Positions 35,903 through 44,149 of a DNA stretch of 64,000 bases are shown here, piece by piece; position 1 is the first letter of the stretch, and the number at the start of each line of letters is the position of its first letter. The notes beneath the pieces were generated by a model that saw nothing but the letters and a program-made list of their open reading frames with translations, made no database searches and had not been told where the DNA came from. Both the position numbers and the translations under genes were made by a program. This DNA is from Alkalibacter rhizosphaerae (lineage in GTDB: Bacteria > Bacillota > Clostridia > Eubacteriales > Alkalibacteraceae), in NCBI RefSeq assembly GCF_017352215.1, contig NZ_CP071444.1, positions 744,001 to 808,000 of the forward strand. Reading direction: 5' to 3'.

Positions 35903-36823
35903 CTACATGATAGACAATACCGCCACCACCCAGATGACGAAATAGCTGAATATAATGGTTATGCTGTTCACCGTCCCGATGAAACTAACGTCGTAGCCCA
36001 GCTGCACGGAATAAGGCAGGGTGGTCATGCTCACCGGCAACAAAAATACGATCAGCAGCAATGGTGAAAGAATGGGATGGATCGGCAACAACAGATACAT
36101 CAAAATTCCAAAAGCCCCTCCCAGTACATATCTGCTCAACAGAATGTTTCGTAGGATCCGCAAAGTATCCTTGTCAAAACTGGGCTTGATGCTCATCCCC
36201 AGAAGCAGGAAGGCAACAGGTGTATTGGCACTCCCCAGGGTCCCCACTACTTCCATGATCAGGTTTGGAAGCTTCCCACCAACCAGGTTGAAGAGGAGGG
36301 CGATGTTGTAGGTCATGAAAGGAACGGAGTGGATCAAACTGCTGAAGAGAACCTTGATGCTCATTTTCGTCGGTTCTCCCGTATAGAATTTGCTGAAAAA
36401 ATAGCTGGATCCAAAAATGATATAGGCGTTGCCCATATCAAACATAATGACGTACACCAGTGCGGGGATCCCCCATATGGCCTCCACCAGTGGAAATGCA
36501 AACAATCCCACGTTGAAACCAGGCAGGGTCATGGCATAAAGCCCCCGTTCCGACCGCTCCTTGTTTCGTCCGATGAACCAGGAAACCACGGTCATAAATG
36601 CACCGAACCCGAATCCAAAGATCAGCATAATCAAGACGGAGCTGTCCAGATCGTTTTGCAGAGACCGAATGATCAGCGCCGGCAAGGTGATGTTGAACAA
36701 AATTTTGGACAGGGTCCCCTTGTCCTCTTCTTTCAAAAGTCCTATTCTTCCCGCCACAAACCCAATGACTATGATAAGCAAAGACACTAAAAAATGCTGG
36801 TTCAGCGAAGCGATGTCGATCAT
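35903..36823 (-). CDS. AEC (auxin efflux carrier) family transporter
   Basis: 306 residues with about 10 hydrophobic segments in two halves, as in the AEC/Mem_trans family of bacterial dicarboxylate and malonate permeases. It lies 26 bp downstream of the LacI-type gene on the same strand, so it may belong to that regulon. The substrate is unknown. Confidence 0.82.
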   Translation of the reverse strand: MIDIASLNQHFLVSLLIIVIGFVAGRIGLLKEEDKGTLSKILFNITLPALIIRSLQNDLDSSVLIMLIFGFGFGAFMTVVSWFIGRNKERSERGLYAMTLPGFNVGLFAFPLVEAIWGIPALVYVIMFDMGNAYIIFGSSYFFSKFYTGEPTKMSIKVLFSSLIHSVPFMTYNIALLFNLVGGKLPNLIMEVVGTLGSANTPVAFLLLGMSIKPSFDKDTLRILRNILLSRYVLGGAFGILMYLLLPIHPILSPLLLIVFLLPVSMTTLPYSVQLGYDVSFIGTVNSITIIFSYFVIWVVAVLSIM

Positions 36824-36849
36824 CCTTTCTGTCGTTTTCTATCTATACT

Positions 36850-37842
36850 TTACAGGGAAGATTCCTTGATCTTGAAGGTGGGTTCCAAGTGATAGACCGG
36901 TTCCACCGTCTCTCCGTTCAACATGGAATGGAGCGCTTTGGAGCAATACTCCCCGGTATCGTGGGTCCTGTTGTCAATGGTGGTGATGGTGGGAGTGGAG
37001 ATGTCCGAATAAATGGAATCGTTGAATCCTATGATACTAATATCCTCCGGGATCTTCAACCCCAGGCTGTAGCAGGCCTTGATCCCGCCTACCGCCAAAA
37101 TGTCCTCCGAATAGATGATAGCGGTGATCTCCGGTTTTTCCCGCAGCAACTTTTCCGTTTCTTCCTTGCTGACATAGTACCTGGTATGGATATCCAAGAT
37201 GTTCTTTTCGTTCCACAAAAGATCGTTCTTTTGGATCCCATCCAGAAATCCCTGCTGCTTGTTGTTGGCGCTGACGGTGCAGTTGTCATTTATGAAAGCC
37301 AGATTCCGATGCCCTTTTCCCACCAGATGGTCCACCACCTGAGATACCGCTTTTCGTTCCTCCAGCAACACGCCGCAGACATTGTCCAGAGGCAAATATC
37401 CGTTGGCGATGACCACCGGTTTGTCGTTGAAATATTTCTTGATGCTTTTTTGCGCATTGTCGTTTTGGAACCGGGATCCGATGAGCACCAACCCTTCCAC
37501 ATTTCTGCTGGCCATGACCCGCAAGTATTCATCCTGCATGCTGTCATCCCACCCGCAAGCGGCTATGATACTGGCATATCCCAGTTTGGCAAAAGATTCT
37601 TCGATGTAAAAAGCTGTATCCGTGTGGTGAGAATTTCGCACGTCGATCAACAAGATCCCGATGATCTTGTTTTTATTGCTGGCCAGTCCCTTGGCACAGC
37701 TGTTGGGAAAATAAGCGTACTCGTCCAAAATCTTTAAAATTCTTTCCCGGGTCTCTTCCTTCACTCCAGGCTTGCTGTTGATGACCCTGGATATGGTCGT
37801 GTGAGATACACCGGCTATTTTCGCAATGTCATAAATATTCAT
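36850..37842 (-). CDS. LacI family transcriptional regulator
   Basis: 330 residues. The HTH at the very N-terminus (IYDIAKIAGVSHTTISRVINSKPGVKEETR) and a periplasmic-binding-type effector domain (IIGILLIDVRNSHH..., ISIIGFNDSIYSDISTPTITTI) are standard. It lies at the 3' end of the TRAP/Ldh2/Gfo/YhcH operon. Two TGTTAGCGCTAACA-type palindromes upstream of that operon are typical LacI-family sites and are its probable targets. Confidence 0.9.
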   Translation of the reverse strand: MNIYDIAKIAGVSHTTISRVINSKPGVKEETRERILKILDEYAYFPNSCAKGLASNKNKIIGILLIDVRNSHHTDTAFYIEESFAKLGYASIIAACGWDDSMQDEYLRVMASRNVEGLVLIGSRFQNDNAQKSIKKYFNDKPVVIANGYLPLDNVCGVLLEERKAVSQVVDHLVGKGHRNLAFINDNCTVSANNKQQGFLDGIQKNDLLWNEKNILDIHTRYYVSKEETEKLLREKPEITAIIYSEDILAVGGIKACYSLGLKIPEDISIIGFNDSIYSDISTPTITTIDNRTHDTGEYCSKALHSMLNGETVEPVYHLEPTFKIKESSL

Positions 37843-37928
37843 TTGAAATCATCCTTTGTTTTTCTCCGTTTGGCACGATTTTTGTATTCCCGATCATACT
37901 TAAACATTATACATTATTAAACTACATA

Positions 37929-37952
37929 TGACTACCAATCCATTGGTAGTCA
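37929..37952. terminator. Perfect hairpin between dctM and the LacI gene
   Basis: tgactaccaat and attggtagtca form an 11-bp stem with a 2-base centre. It follows the dctM stop on the minus strand, but T-runs are weak, so it may be an attenuator or an operator. Confidence 0.4.
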
Positions 37953-37995
37953 CATGTTTGTTTGTTCTATTCTCTTACGAAAATGAATTATTATG

Positions 37996-39285
37996 CTAGA
38001 AGTAACTGGGGCTGATGATCTTTGGAATGGCGATGACCATGTCCGGCAGCAATGCAACCGCGATCAGAACAACCACACCAATAATGAAATAGGGCAATAC
38101 TCCATGAAAGGATCTTTCCACATCGATATTGGCAATGGAACCTGCTATCAAAAGGCACAATCCGTAAGGCGGCGTGACCAGTCCTAAGGCCAAAGTCATG
38201 ACCACTACCAATCCCAGGTGAGCCGGATCGATGCCCAGGGCCAATGCACCAGGAAGGATGACCGGTACAAACAGGATCATGGCCGGCACTGCATCCATAA
38301 AGGTTCCTACAAAGAGGAAGAATGCCACTACCACCAGCATGAAGACGGGTGCGCCTCCCGGGATCCCTGCAAAGAACTCTGCCGCTTGGGTGGATATGTT
38401 GTAATATCCCAACAACTCCCCTAATGCATTGGCGGTAGCCAGTGCAAACAGGGACAAGGAACTCAGTTTCAAGGTTTCCTTCATGATCTCCGGAAGATCC
38501 CTGGGTTTGATGGTCTTGTATACGAACATCCCGATGAAAAGAGCATATACGCAGGCAAAGGCTGCCGCCTCCGTTGCCGTATAGGCTCCGGTGACGATCC
38601 CTCCGATAATGATGACCGGTGTCATCAATGCAGGAAAGCTCTTCATGAACAACTTGGCTGTATCCAACAGAGACACTTTCTCATATCGGGGAAAATTTCG
38701 TTTTCTGCTGATGAAAAATACCACCACCATCATGGCCAAACCCAATACGATCCCGGGCAGGATCCCTACGAGAAACAACTTGCCTGTAGATACGTTGGCG
38801 ATGCCGGCAAAAACGACCATGGTGATGCTTGGTGGAATAATGCTTCCCAGAGTGGACGAAGCGGCGGTTACCCCGACTGCCGTTCCATCGTCATATCCGC
38901 TTTCCTGCATTTTCGGGATCAATACTTTTCCCACTCCTGCCGTATCGGCTTGGGAAGATCCGCTGACACCGGCAAAAATCATGGATACGATGATGTTTGC
39001 ATGGGCCAGTCCTCCCCGCCGGTGACCAACCAGGGCATTGGAAAAATCAATGAGCTGCCTGGATATATTACCGTGGTTCATCAGGTTGGCGGCCAGTATA
39101 AACAAGGGCACTGCCAATAATACAAAGGAACCGAGACCGGTGAAAAGTTTCATAAAGACCACGATCCCGCCAAGGTTGGGGATCAGAAGGATCCCCAAAA
39201 AAGCGATGACACCGATCACGTAAGAAATGGGCACCCCTATGGCTATAAACAATACGAACAATGTAACTAGCACGATCTGGGTCAT
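37996..39285 (-). CDS. dctM: TRAP transporter large permease DctM (YiaN-like)
   Basis: 429 residues, intact, with about 12 membrane segments. Family motifs include HRRGGLAHANIIVSMIFAGVSGSSQADTAGVG and a duplicated core. The start overlaps dctQ by 4 nt. It is the channel subunit for the second TRAP system of the window. With YiaK-like and YiaL-like genes upstream, the best parallel is the 2,3-diketo-L-gulonate importer YiaMNO. Confidence 0.92.
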   Translation of the reverse strand: MTQIVLVTLFVLFIAIGVPISYVIGVIAFLGILLIPNLGGIVVFMKLFTGLGSFVLLAVPLFILAANLMNHGNISRQLIDFSNALVGHRRGGLAHANIIVSMIFAGVSGSSQADTAGVGKVLIPKMQESGYDDGTAVGVTAASSTLGSIIPPSITMVVFAGIANVSTGKLFLVGILPGIVLGLAMMVVVFFISRKRNFPRYEKVSLLDTAKLFMKSFPALMTPVIIIGGIVTGAYTATEAAAFACVYALFIGMFVYKTIKPRDLPEIMKETLKLSSLSLFALATANALGELLGYYNISTQAAEFFAGIPGGAPVFMLVVVAFFLFVGTFMDAVPAMILFVPVILPGALALGIDPAHLGLVVVMTLALGLVTPPYGLCLLIAGSIANIDVERSFHGVLPYFIIGVVVLIAVALLPDMVIAIPKIISPSYF

Positions 39286-39764
39286 TGGGCTACCCCCTTT
39301 CGAATGCGTTTAATGGCGATGACGATACGATTAAGGGTATAAAAGGTTGTCGTCCCACCCAGAATGGGCAGACACAACCAGGTATAACCCATTTTCATCA
39401 TGGGAAGATCGATCCAACGATAATTCCAAAACTTTTGGGTGATAATGACGCCAAAATACAAAATAGAGACGGTGAAGCTCAGTACGATCAAAGAAATGAT
39501 CATTTCGACGATTTCTTTTTTCTTTGGAGTGAGCTTGTCTTTCAACGACTCAAAAGCAAAATGCTTGTTTTCATAGGTCATGGCACCTGCACCCAGAAAC
39601 ACCGCCCAGGTGAAAGAATATGTGGAAACCTCTCCGGTCCATGTTGCAGAGAACCCCAGATACCTGGAGGCCACTTGAATCAGGATCGTAATAAAAAATA
39701 TGCTGATGAATAGCGTTCCCAAAACTATTTCAACATGTTGGATTTTTTTTGCAATTTTATCCAT
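39282..39764 (-). CDS. dctQ: TRAP transporter small permease DctQ (YiaM-like)
   Basis: 160 residues from the ATG at 39764 (weak aaagga site); the frame is open further upstream. Four hydrophobic segments, with the DctQ motif TYSFTWAVFLGAGAMTYENKHFAFE. It is coupled to dctM. A stable hairpin separates it from dctP. Confidence 0.87.
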   Translation of the reverse strand: MDKIAKKIQHVEIVLGTLFISIFFITILIQVASRYLGFSATWTGEVSTYSFTWAVFLGAGAMTYENKHFAFESLKDKLTPKKKEIVEMIISLIVLSFTVSILYFGVIITQKFWNYRWIDLPMMKMGYTWLCLPILGGTTTFYTLNRIVIAIKRIRKGVAQ

Positions 39765-39802
39765 ACCATTTTTCCTTTCCATACACAAGGCTTGTGTTAA
39801 AT

Positions 39803-39832
39803 ACTTAAGGCTATGGGATCATAGCCTTAAGT
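39803..39832 (-). terminator. Intra-operon hairpin between dctP and dctQ
   Basis: A perfect 13-bp stem (acttaaggctatg / catagccttaagt) with a 4-nt loop and a weak T-run. It matches the position of the hairpins after dctP at 27747 and livK at 54215. Confidence 0.6.
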
Positions 39833-39857
39833 TTGATTCCTTTATTTCCTTGTCAAC

Positions 39858-40901
39858 TTATTTTCTTGTCAGCTCCAGAAGATCTTCCATTCCGTTTTCT
39901 TGGGCATATTCATCTTGGATCGGAAGAGCCAGCGCCTTGAATTTCGCTAGGTCTACTTCGTTGATCTCTCCACCTTCTTCAAGGATCTTTGCTTTGGATT
40001 CGTCCAGCATTCGGTAAGTAACTGCTCTTTCCTCGGCTACAGAAGCTTCTGCCGCTTCCAGGATCCAACCTTGTTGCTCTTCTGTAAATGTATCAAATGT
40101 ATGACCATTCATCAACAACAATCGAGTGGTATAATCGTGATTTGTCAAAGAAGTGTATTTTCCGTTTGGAGTTGTGTGGTGACTTTGCAGCATCATGTTG
40201 GTATGATCGTTTTCTGCTGCGTCAGCAGTTCCTGTGTTCAATGCTTGATACAATTCCGCCCAACCAACGCTGATGGGGTTTGCTCCTGCTTTTTTCCAGA
40301 ACTCTTGTTGTACAGGAGATCCCTGCAAACGAATGTTCAATCCTGCAGCATCTTCCGGTACGACGATGGGCTTTTTGCCATAGTAGTTACGTACGCCGGA
40401 AGAATAGTATCCTACAACTTTGAAGTCGTTGTTGGTTTTTTCCGTGATCAGGTCTTTCATAGTGTCGCCAAATTCTCCGTCAATGGTGGTTTCCCAATGC
40501 TCAAAGCTGTCAAACAGATACAGCAGGGACAAAAGGTCGAATTCCGGTACGCCGGTTCCAGACATGAATCCCGGAGATGCAACCACCACGTCAACGGTAT
40601 CCGTTGTCAATTTCATGGCCAATTCGCTTTCGTTGGTTCCCAAGGTTCCCGGGAATACTTCCGCTACCATGGTGCCACCGGACAAACGCTCCAACTCTTC
40701 CGCAAATTTGTTCAGGCCAAATTGGTAAGGGTTGTCCAAAGATGTCTGGTTGTGGGCTAGTCGAAGGGTGATCACTTCTGCGGAATCTCCGCCGTTGTCT
40801 CCATCAGATCCTTGGTCTCCGCCGTCGTTGGAATCTTGTCCACAAGCGACAAGGCCGAATACCATCATTACTACGATCAATACTGCAAATAATTTTTTCA
40901 T
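39858..40901 (-). CDS. dctP: TRAP transporter substrate-binding lipoprotein DctP (YiaO-like)
   Basis: 347 residues from the ATG at 40901 after aggagaggg. The lipobox is FGLVAC (Cys about 20), followed by a Gly/Asp/Ser linker. The DctP fold is clear (ITLRLAHNQTSLDNPYQFGLNKF, GLNIRLQGSPVQQEFWKKAGANPI, ELYQALNTGTADAAENDH). The Arg in NIRLQG is the usual carboxylate contact. It binds a sugar acid by inference from the operon. Confidence 0.9.
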   Translation of the reverse strand: MKKLFAVLIVVMMVFGLVACGQDSNDGGDQGSDGDNGGDSAEVITLRLAHNQTSLDNPYQFGLNKFAEELERLSGGTMVAEVFPGTLGTNESELAMKLTTDTVDVVVASPGFMSGTGVPEFDLLSLLYLFDSFEHWETTIDGEFGDTMKDLITEKTNNDFKVVGYYSSGVRNYYGKKPIVVPEDAAGLNIRLQGSPVQQEFWKKAGANPISVGWAELYQALNTGTADAAENDHTNMMLQSHHTTPNGKYTSLTNHDYTTRLLLMNGHTFDTFTEEQQGWILEAAEASVAEERAVTYRMLDESKAKILEEGGEINEVDLAKFKALALPIQDEYAQENGMEDLLELTRK

Positions 40902-40961
40902 TTTCCCTCTCCTTATAAAAATTTTATTGAAGGTCGCATCCTGGGATGCAACCAAAACAAT

Positions 40962-41975
40962 CTATGCTTCCAGCTGCTGGATGCTCTCCCAGACCGACTC
41001 TAAAACGGGGATCCCGTTTTCCATGTTGTCCCGTCGGGTTTTGATCTCCATTTCTCCCGGATAGAAGATCTGACTGGTTCCCTCTGCTTTTTCCGATTCC
41101 TTGATGGATTCGATCACTTCGTCGATGATGGCGTCGGTGATCTCCACGGAACTCATGTGCTCCGGATCGATGGCGATGAAGATCTGGGACAAGCCGTATT
41201 CGTCTTCCGCCTTTTTCCCCACAGCCGTGGTGGAATTGGCACCGGAAAGAACTGCGGCGATCAAGTCAAAAGCGATGGACAAGCCGGAGCCTTTCCAAAA
41301 TCCGATGGGAAGTACCCGCCAGGTCTCTTCGATGGCTGCCGGATCCGTAGTGGCTTTTCCTTCCTTGTCAAATCCGCCGACAACAGGCAATTGCTGGCCT
41401 TTCATCCTTGTCTCTTCGATCTTGCCGTAGGAGAACTGGGCCATGGCGCAATCCACCACTACGTGCTCCTTGTTGCTTCTGGGAATGGCCATGATGAAGG
41501 GGTTGTTGCCGATGTTCCGGTCTTTCGTTCCCCAGGCTGGCATGTTGGGCATGGTGTTGGTCCAGCACATGCCGATCATTCCCGCATCCGCCGCCTGCCA
41601 TCCAAACGTGCCGCCCCGCATCCAGTGGTTCGTATTGCCCAGTGCCACGATGCCGATACCGCATTCTTTGGCCAGTTCAATGGCCCGTTCCATGGCTCGT
41701 ACCGCATTGGTGTTTCCCATGGCCAGATTGCCGTTCCATCGTTCAAATCCTCCCATGCGACCTTCTACGGTAGGCTCTGCTTTCACATCGATGTAGCCTT
41801 TGTCGATGTAGCTGATCACTCTGGGAAATCGGTTCACTCCATGGGAGTATACGCCATCCGCACTGTTGTTTGCAAAGTTTTCTGCACTTTTTCTCGCCAT
41901 TTCCAGGCTCAAGCCTTTTTTGATAAGAATGGACTCGAATTTTTTTACCATGTCCTCGTATTTAATTCTCAACAT
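40962..41975 (-). CDS. Ldh2/YiaK family oxidoreductase
   Basis: 337 residues, a paralogue of 17910-18920, sharing SHGVNRFPR, NTNHWMRGGTFGWQAADAG and the C-terminal PGEMEIKTRRDNMENGIPV. The nearest characterised pattern is YiaK, the NADH-dependent 2,3-diketo-L-gulonate reductase, which also sits with YiaL and a TRAP transporter. The substrate is therefore likely a 2-keto sugar acid. The gene overlaps the Gfo/Idh gene by 14 nt. Confidence 0.85.
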   Translation of the reverse strand: MLRIKYEDMVKKFESILIKKGLSLEMARKSAENFANNSADGVYSHGVNRFPRVISYIDKGYIDVKAEPTVEGRMGGFERWNGNLAMGNTNAVRAMERAIELAKECGIGIVALGNTNHWMRGGTFGWQAADAGMIGMCWTNTMPNMPAWGTKDRNIGNNPFIMAIPRSNKEHVVVDCAMAQFSYGKIEETRMKGQQLPVVGGFDKEGKATTDPAAIEETWRVLPIGFWKGSGLSIAFDLIAAVLSGANSTTAVGKKAEDEYGLSQIFIAIDPEHMSSVEITDAIIDEVIESIKESEKAEGTSQIFYPGEMEIKTRRDNMENGIPVLESVWESIQQLEA

Positions 41976-42966
41976 TTTTCATCACCTGCTTATTGTATTC
42001 CGATAACAGCATGTCCGTCATTCGAACCAGGTTGATGGCCTCTTCGAAGTTGGCGTTGCTTTTTTCCTTGCCGATGAGTTCATTGACGACCGACTGTTGG
42101 AAAGGCATGGCCACGTGTTCCGGTTCTTCAAATTCTATTACTTCTTCCTGTCCGTCCAGGATCAGGGTGAATCGTTTGGCACTCAATCCATCATAAAGGA
42201 TCCGACCTTTTTCTCCCACGATCTCCACCCGGTTTTCTTCATGATCCGCCACATAACACCAGGTTCCGGATCCGACGATGCCGTTTTGAAATCGGAAGGT
42301 GGCAACCACTGTATCATCGGCTCGATAGAGACCGCCTTTGTTTTCAACGATGCCGCTCATGGACTCCATCTTGCCGAAGAAAAACTCCAGACAATCCAGT
42401 ACATGTACTGCCATGTCCAGGAATTTTCCGCCTCCGGAGATCTCCGGGATCAGACGCCATGGAAGTCGTTCCGGATCCAGGTCCGTTTCTTCCGGCTTCA
42501 TGATCTGGGTGACATAAAGATACCGAATGTCCCCAAGGATCTTTTGATCCAGCAGTTCCTTGATGCGAAGGAATTTTTCCATCCCCCTGCGATAGAAGGC
42601 AACATATACTGGTATGCCTTTCTCTTTGGATAAGGCTTCGATTTCCAGACATTCGTCGTGATTCATGGCCACCGGCTTTTCCACATATGGGATCTTGCCG
42701 TGGTTCAAACAGGCAATGGCGTATTCCTTGTGAAACTTTGGCGGTGTGGCAATGTAGATGATGTCGATCTCCGAGTCTTGAAGCAGATCTTCCACCTTCT
42801 CATATACCTTCTTTACATGGTGTCGTTTTCCGTAATCCTGCGCTCGTTCATAGGTATTGTCATAAACTGCCACCAGGTTGGAATTTTCGGACTTGTACAA
42901 TCCTGGTCCGCTTTTCACTTCCGTTACTTGACCGCATCCGATGAGTCCCCAATTTACCTCTTTCAT
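41962..42966 (-). CDS. Gfo/Idh/MocA family oxidoreductase
   Basis: 334 residues. The N-terminal Rossmann fold opens WGLIGCGQVTEVKSG; the EKP motif (YVEKPVAMNHDEC) supplies the conserved Lys; the C-terminal alpha/beta domain is standard. The cofactor is NAD(P). It probably oxidises or reduces a sugar derivative imported by the TRAP system. Overlaps: 4 nt with the YhcH gene, 14 nt with the Ldh2 gene. Confidence 0.88.
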   Translation of the reverse strand: MKEVNWGLIGCGQVTEVKSGPGLYKSENSNLVAVYDNTYERAQDYGKRHHVKKVYEKVEDLLQDSEIDIIYIATPPKFHKEYAIACLNHGKIPYVEKPVAMNHDECLEIEALSKEKGIPVYVAFYRRGMEKFLRIKELLDQKILGDIRYLYVTQIMKPEETDLDPERLPWRLIPEISGGGKFLDMAVHVLDCLEFFFGKMESMSGIVENKGGLYRADDTVVATFRFQNGIVGSGTWCYVADHEENRVEIVGEKGRILYDGLSAKRFTLILDGQEEVIEFEEPEHVAMPFQQSVVNELIGKEKSNANFEEAINLVRMTDMLLSEYNKQVMKNVEN

Positions 42967-43457
42967 ATTTCCTCCTTGCCGACTTCTTTTTTATAAAAAT
43001 CAACGTTGATTTTATAGACGATTTTACGGATCTTGATGATGCCTTCTCTTTCGCATCCCGGCACATGGACGTCGCTGGGATAGAATACGCAAAAGTCTCC
43101 AGGTTTCATATCGATTTTCTTCAGATCTTGCACTTCTTCGTAAAAAAGCAGATCCCTTTGTTCCAGAAGGTTTTCCGATACTTTGTTCTTCCCGCTGTCA
43201 TCCACAAACCCGATGGTTTCTTTTCCTTGGAAAAGAAATTGGATGTCGATGTATTTTCGATGGACTTCCGGCTTTCCCTCTTCCCATGGTTTTGTCTCCA
43301 GATCGATGACCTGAAAATAGACATCTCTTCCGTCGATCTCGTATTCTCCCGGTTCCATCTCCTGAAAAGAAGCTCTTTGGAAAAATTGGACGGCGTCTCT
43401 GACAGGTCTCGGATACCATTCCAGATCAAAGGCAGAATATATGGAGGAACAAATCAT
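42963..43457 (-). CDS. YhcH/YjgK/YiaL family protein
   Basis: 164 residues of the DUF386 cupin-like family: EYEIDGRDVYFQVIDLETKP, EVHRKYIDIQFLFQGKE and DFCVFYPSDVHVPG carry the conserved His and Glu that bind metal. Members may epimerise or open sugars or sugar acids. It is the first gene of the LacI-controlled operon, directly below two operator palindromes. Confidence 0.88.
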   Translation of the reverse strand: MICSSIYSAFDLEWYPRPVRDAVQFFQRASFQEMEPGEYEIDGRDVYFQVIDLETKPWEEGKPEVHRKYIDIQFLFQGKETIGFVDDSGKNKVSENLLEQRDLLFYEEVQDLKKIDMKPGDFCVFYPSDVHVPGCEREGIIKIRKIVYKINVDFYKKEVGKEEI

Positions 43458-43503
43458 TTGGATCCCTTCTTTACTGGGTATTTGTTTTAAATACGTTTAT
43501 AAT

Positions 43504-43517
43504 TGTTAGCGCTAACA
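43504..43517. promoter_or_regulatory. LacI-type operator 1 (TGTTAGCGCTAACA)
   Basis: A perfect 14-bp palindrome with the central CG typical of LacI/GalR-family sites, 47 bp upstream of the YhcH start. Confidence 0.75.
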
Positions 43518-43570
43518 TTAAATCTTAAAAAAAATCAACGCAATTCATTTTATTAGGATCATAGCTAATT

Positions 43571-43582
43571 GTTAGCGCTAAC
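43571..43582. promoter_or_regulatory. LacI-type operator 2 (GTTAGCGCTAAC)
   Basis: The same core palindrome starts 67 bp from operator 1, allowing looping. The AT-rich DNA between holds the presumed promoter. Confidence 0.75.
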
Positions 43583-43661
43583 GTTATGTACCGATATTAT
43601 CATGTTAATATTGGTTCGTCAACCCTATAATGAAAATATTAACAATATTTTTGCCTTGATT

Positions 43662-43691
43662 TACGAAAAAGGCACGCGAAAGCGTGCCTTT
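43662..43691 (-). terminator. Terminator of the selenoprotein candidate
   Basis: On the minus strand aaaggcacgc-tttc-gcgtgccttt is followed by ttcgt. It overlaps the TAA stop at 43690-43692, marking the true 3' end of that gene. Confidence 0.8.
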
Positions 43692-43986
43692 ACTCTTTGA
43701 TTCCCCGTACCCAGAATCGCCTTCTCATCAATGGGAACTTCGGCCAAGCCCGTATGGTCAGCTTGCCTTTTGTTTTGACCCCTTTCATAACGTGAATGGT
43801 GATTCCTTCATGCTCATAGGCATCGTAATGAATATTGTATCGTTCTTCCGGTTTTACCGCCCCTGACCAGGGACGATTGACACATTGGCCGTTTCAGGTG
43901 GTACCAACGGAGATCACTTCAATGACAAAATGTCCGCCAAGCTCTTTGATCACTTCCAAAGTTTTTTCGCTGATATCAAATTTCAT
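43690..43986 (-). CDS. Small selenoprotein candidate (CC/Se motif family) with in-frame UGA
   Basis: A 98-residue frame with one internal TGA at 43894-43896 (codon 31). It starts MKFDISEKTLEVIKELGGHF; after the UGA it reads NGQCVNRPWSGAVKPEERYN and later EGITIHVMKGVKTKGKLTIR, ending RFWVRGIKE. Both sides form one plausible fold. They resemble, from memory, the 'CC/Se motif family (seleno)protein' group, in which Cys or Sec occupies this site. A Cys lies four residues after the UGA. A SECIS-like hairpin follows the UGA, and a terminator overlaps the final stop. The ribosome site (aggcggg) is weak. The function is unknown, possibly redox. Were UGA a true stop, only a 30-residue peptide would result. 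Confidence 0.72.
43856..43877 (-). promoter_or_regulatory. SECIS-like hairpin downstream of the in-frame UGA
   Basis: On the minus strand aucgucccu pairs with aggggcggu (9 bp, two wobble pairs) and closes a GGUC loop. The loop begins 25 nt after the UGA. Bacterial SECIS elements have a short stem and a G/U-bearing apical loop at this distance, as in fdhF. Confidence 0.65.
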
Positions 43987-44065
43987 GGTATTCCCGCCTT
44001 TCCATGCAAAATCTTTCGTTTTTGTATTAGAATATTAGCATATCATAATACAAAGGAGTCGTCCA

Positions 44066-44149
44066 ATGCAAACAGAAACCGCCGCTTACTTTATGGATCA
44101 TTTGATCGTAAATCCTAGGGACGGTTCTTTTGATTCTAACTGCTTTTAA
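44066..44149 (+). pseudogene. Truncated small ORF running into a RAYT repeat
   Basis: ATG follows aaaggagtcgtcca, and a possible promoter (ttgtat, 16 bp, cataat at 44022-44049) lies upstream. The frame reads MQTETAAYFMDHLIVNP, then RDGSFDSNCF, which is encoded by and after the 19-bp repeat at 44117-44135. A good start with an ending supplied by the repeat suggests that the 3' part of an older gene was lost. No family is recognisable from 17 residues. It is divergent from the selenoprotein candidate. Confidence 0.4.
44117..44135 (+). repeat. RAYT-type 19-bp repeat, direct orientation
   Basis: Exact agggacggttcttttgatt, just past the stop of the minus-strand HD-GYP gene and inside the truncated plus-strand ORF. 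Confidence 0.9.
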
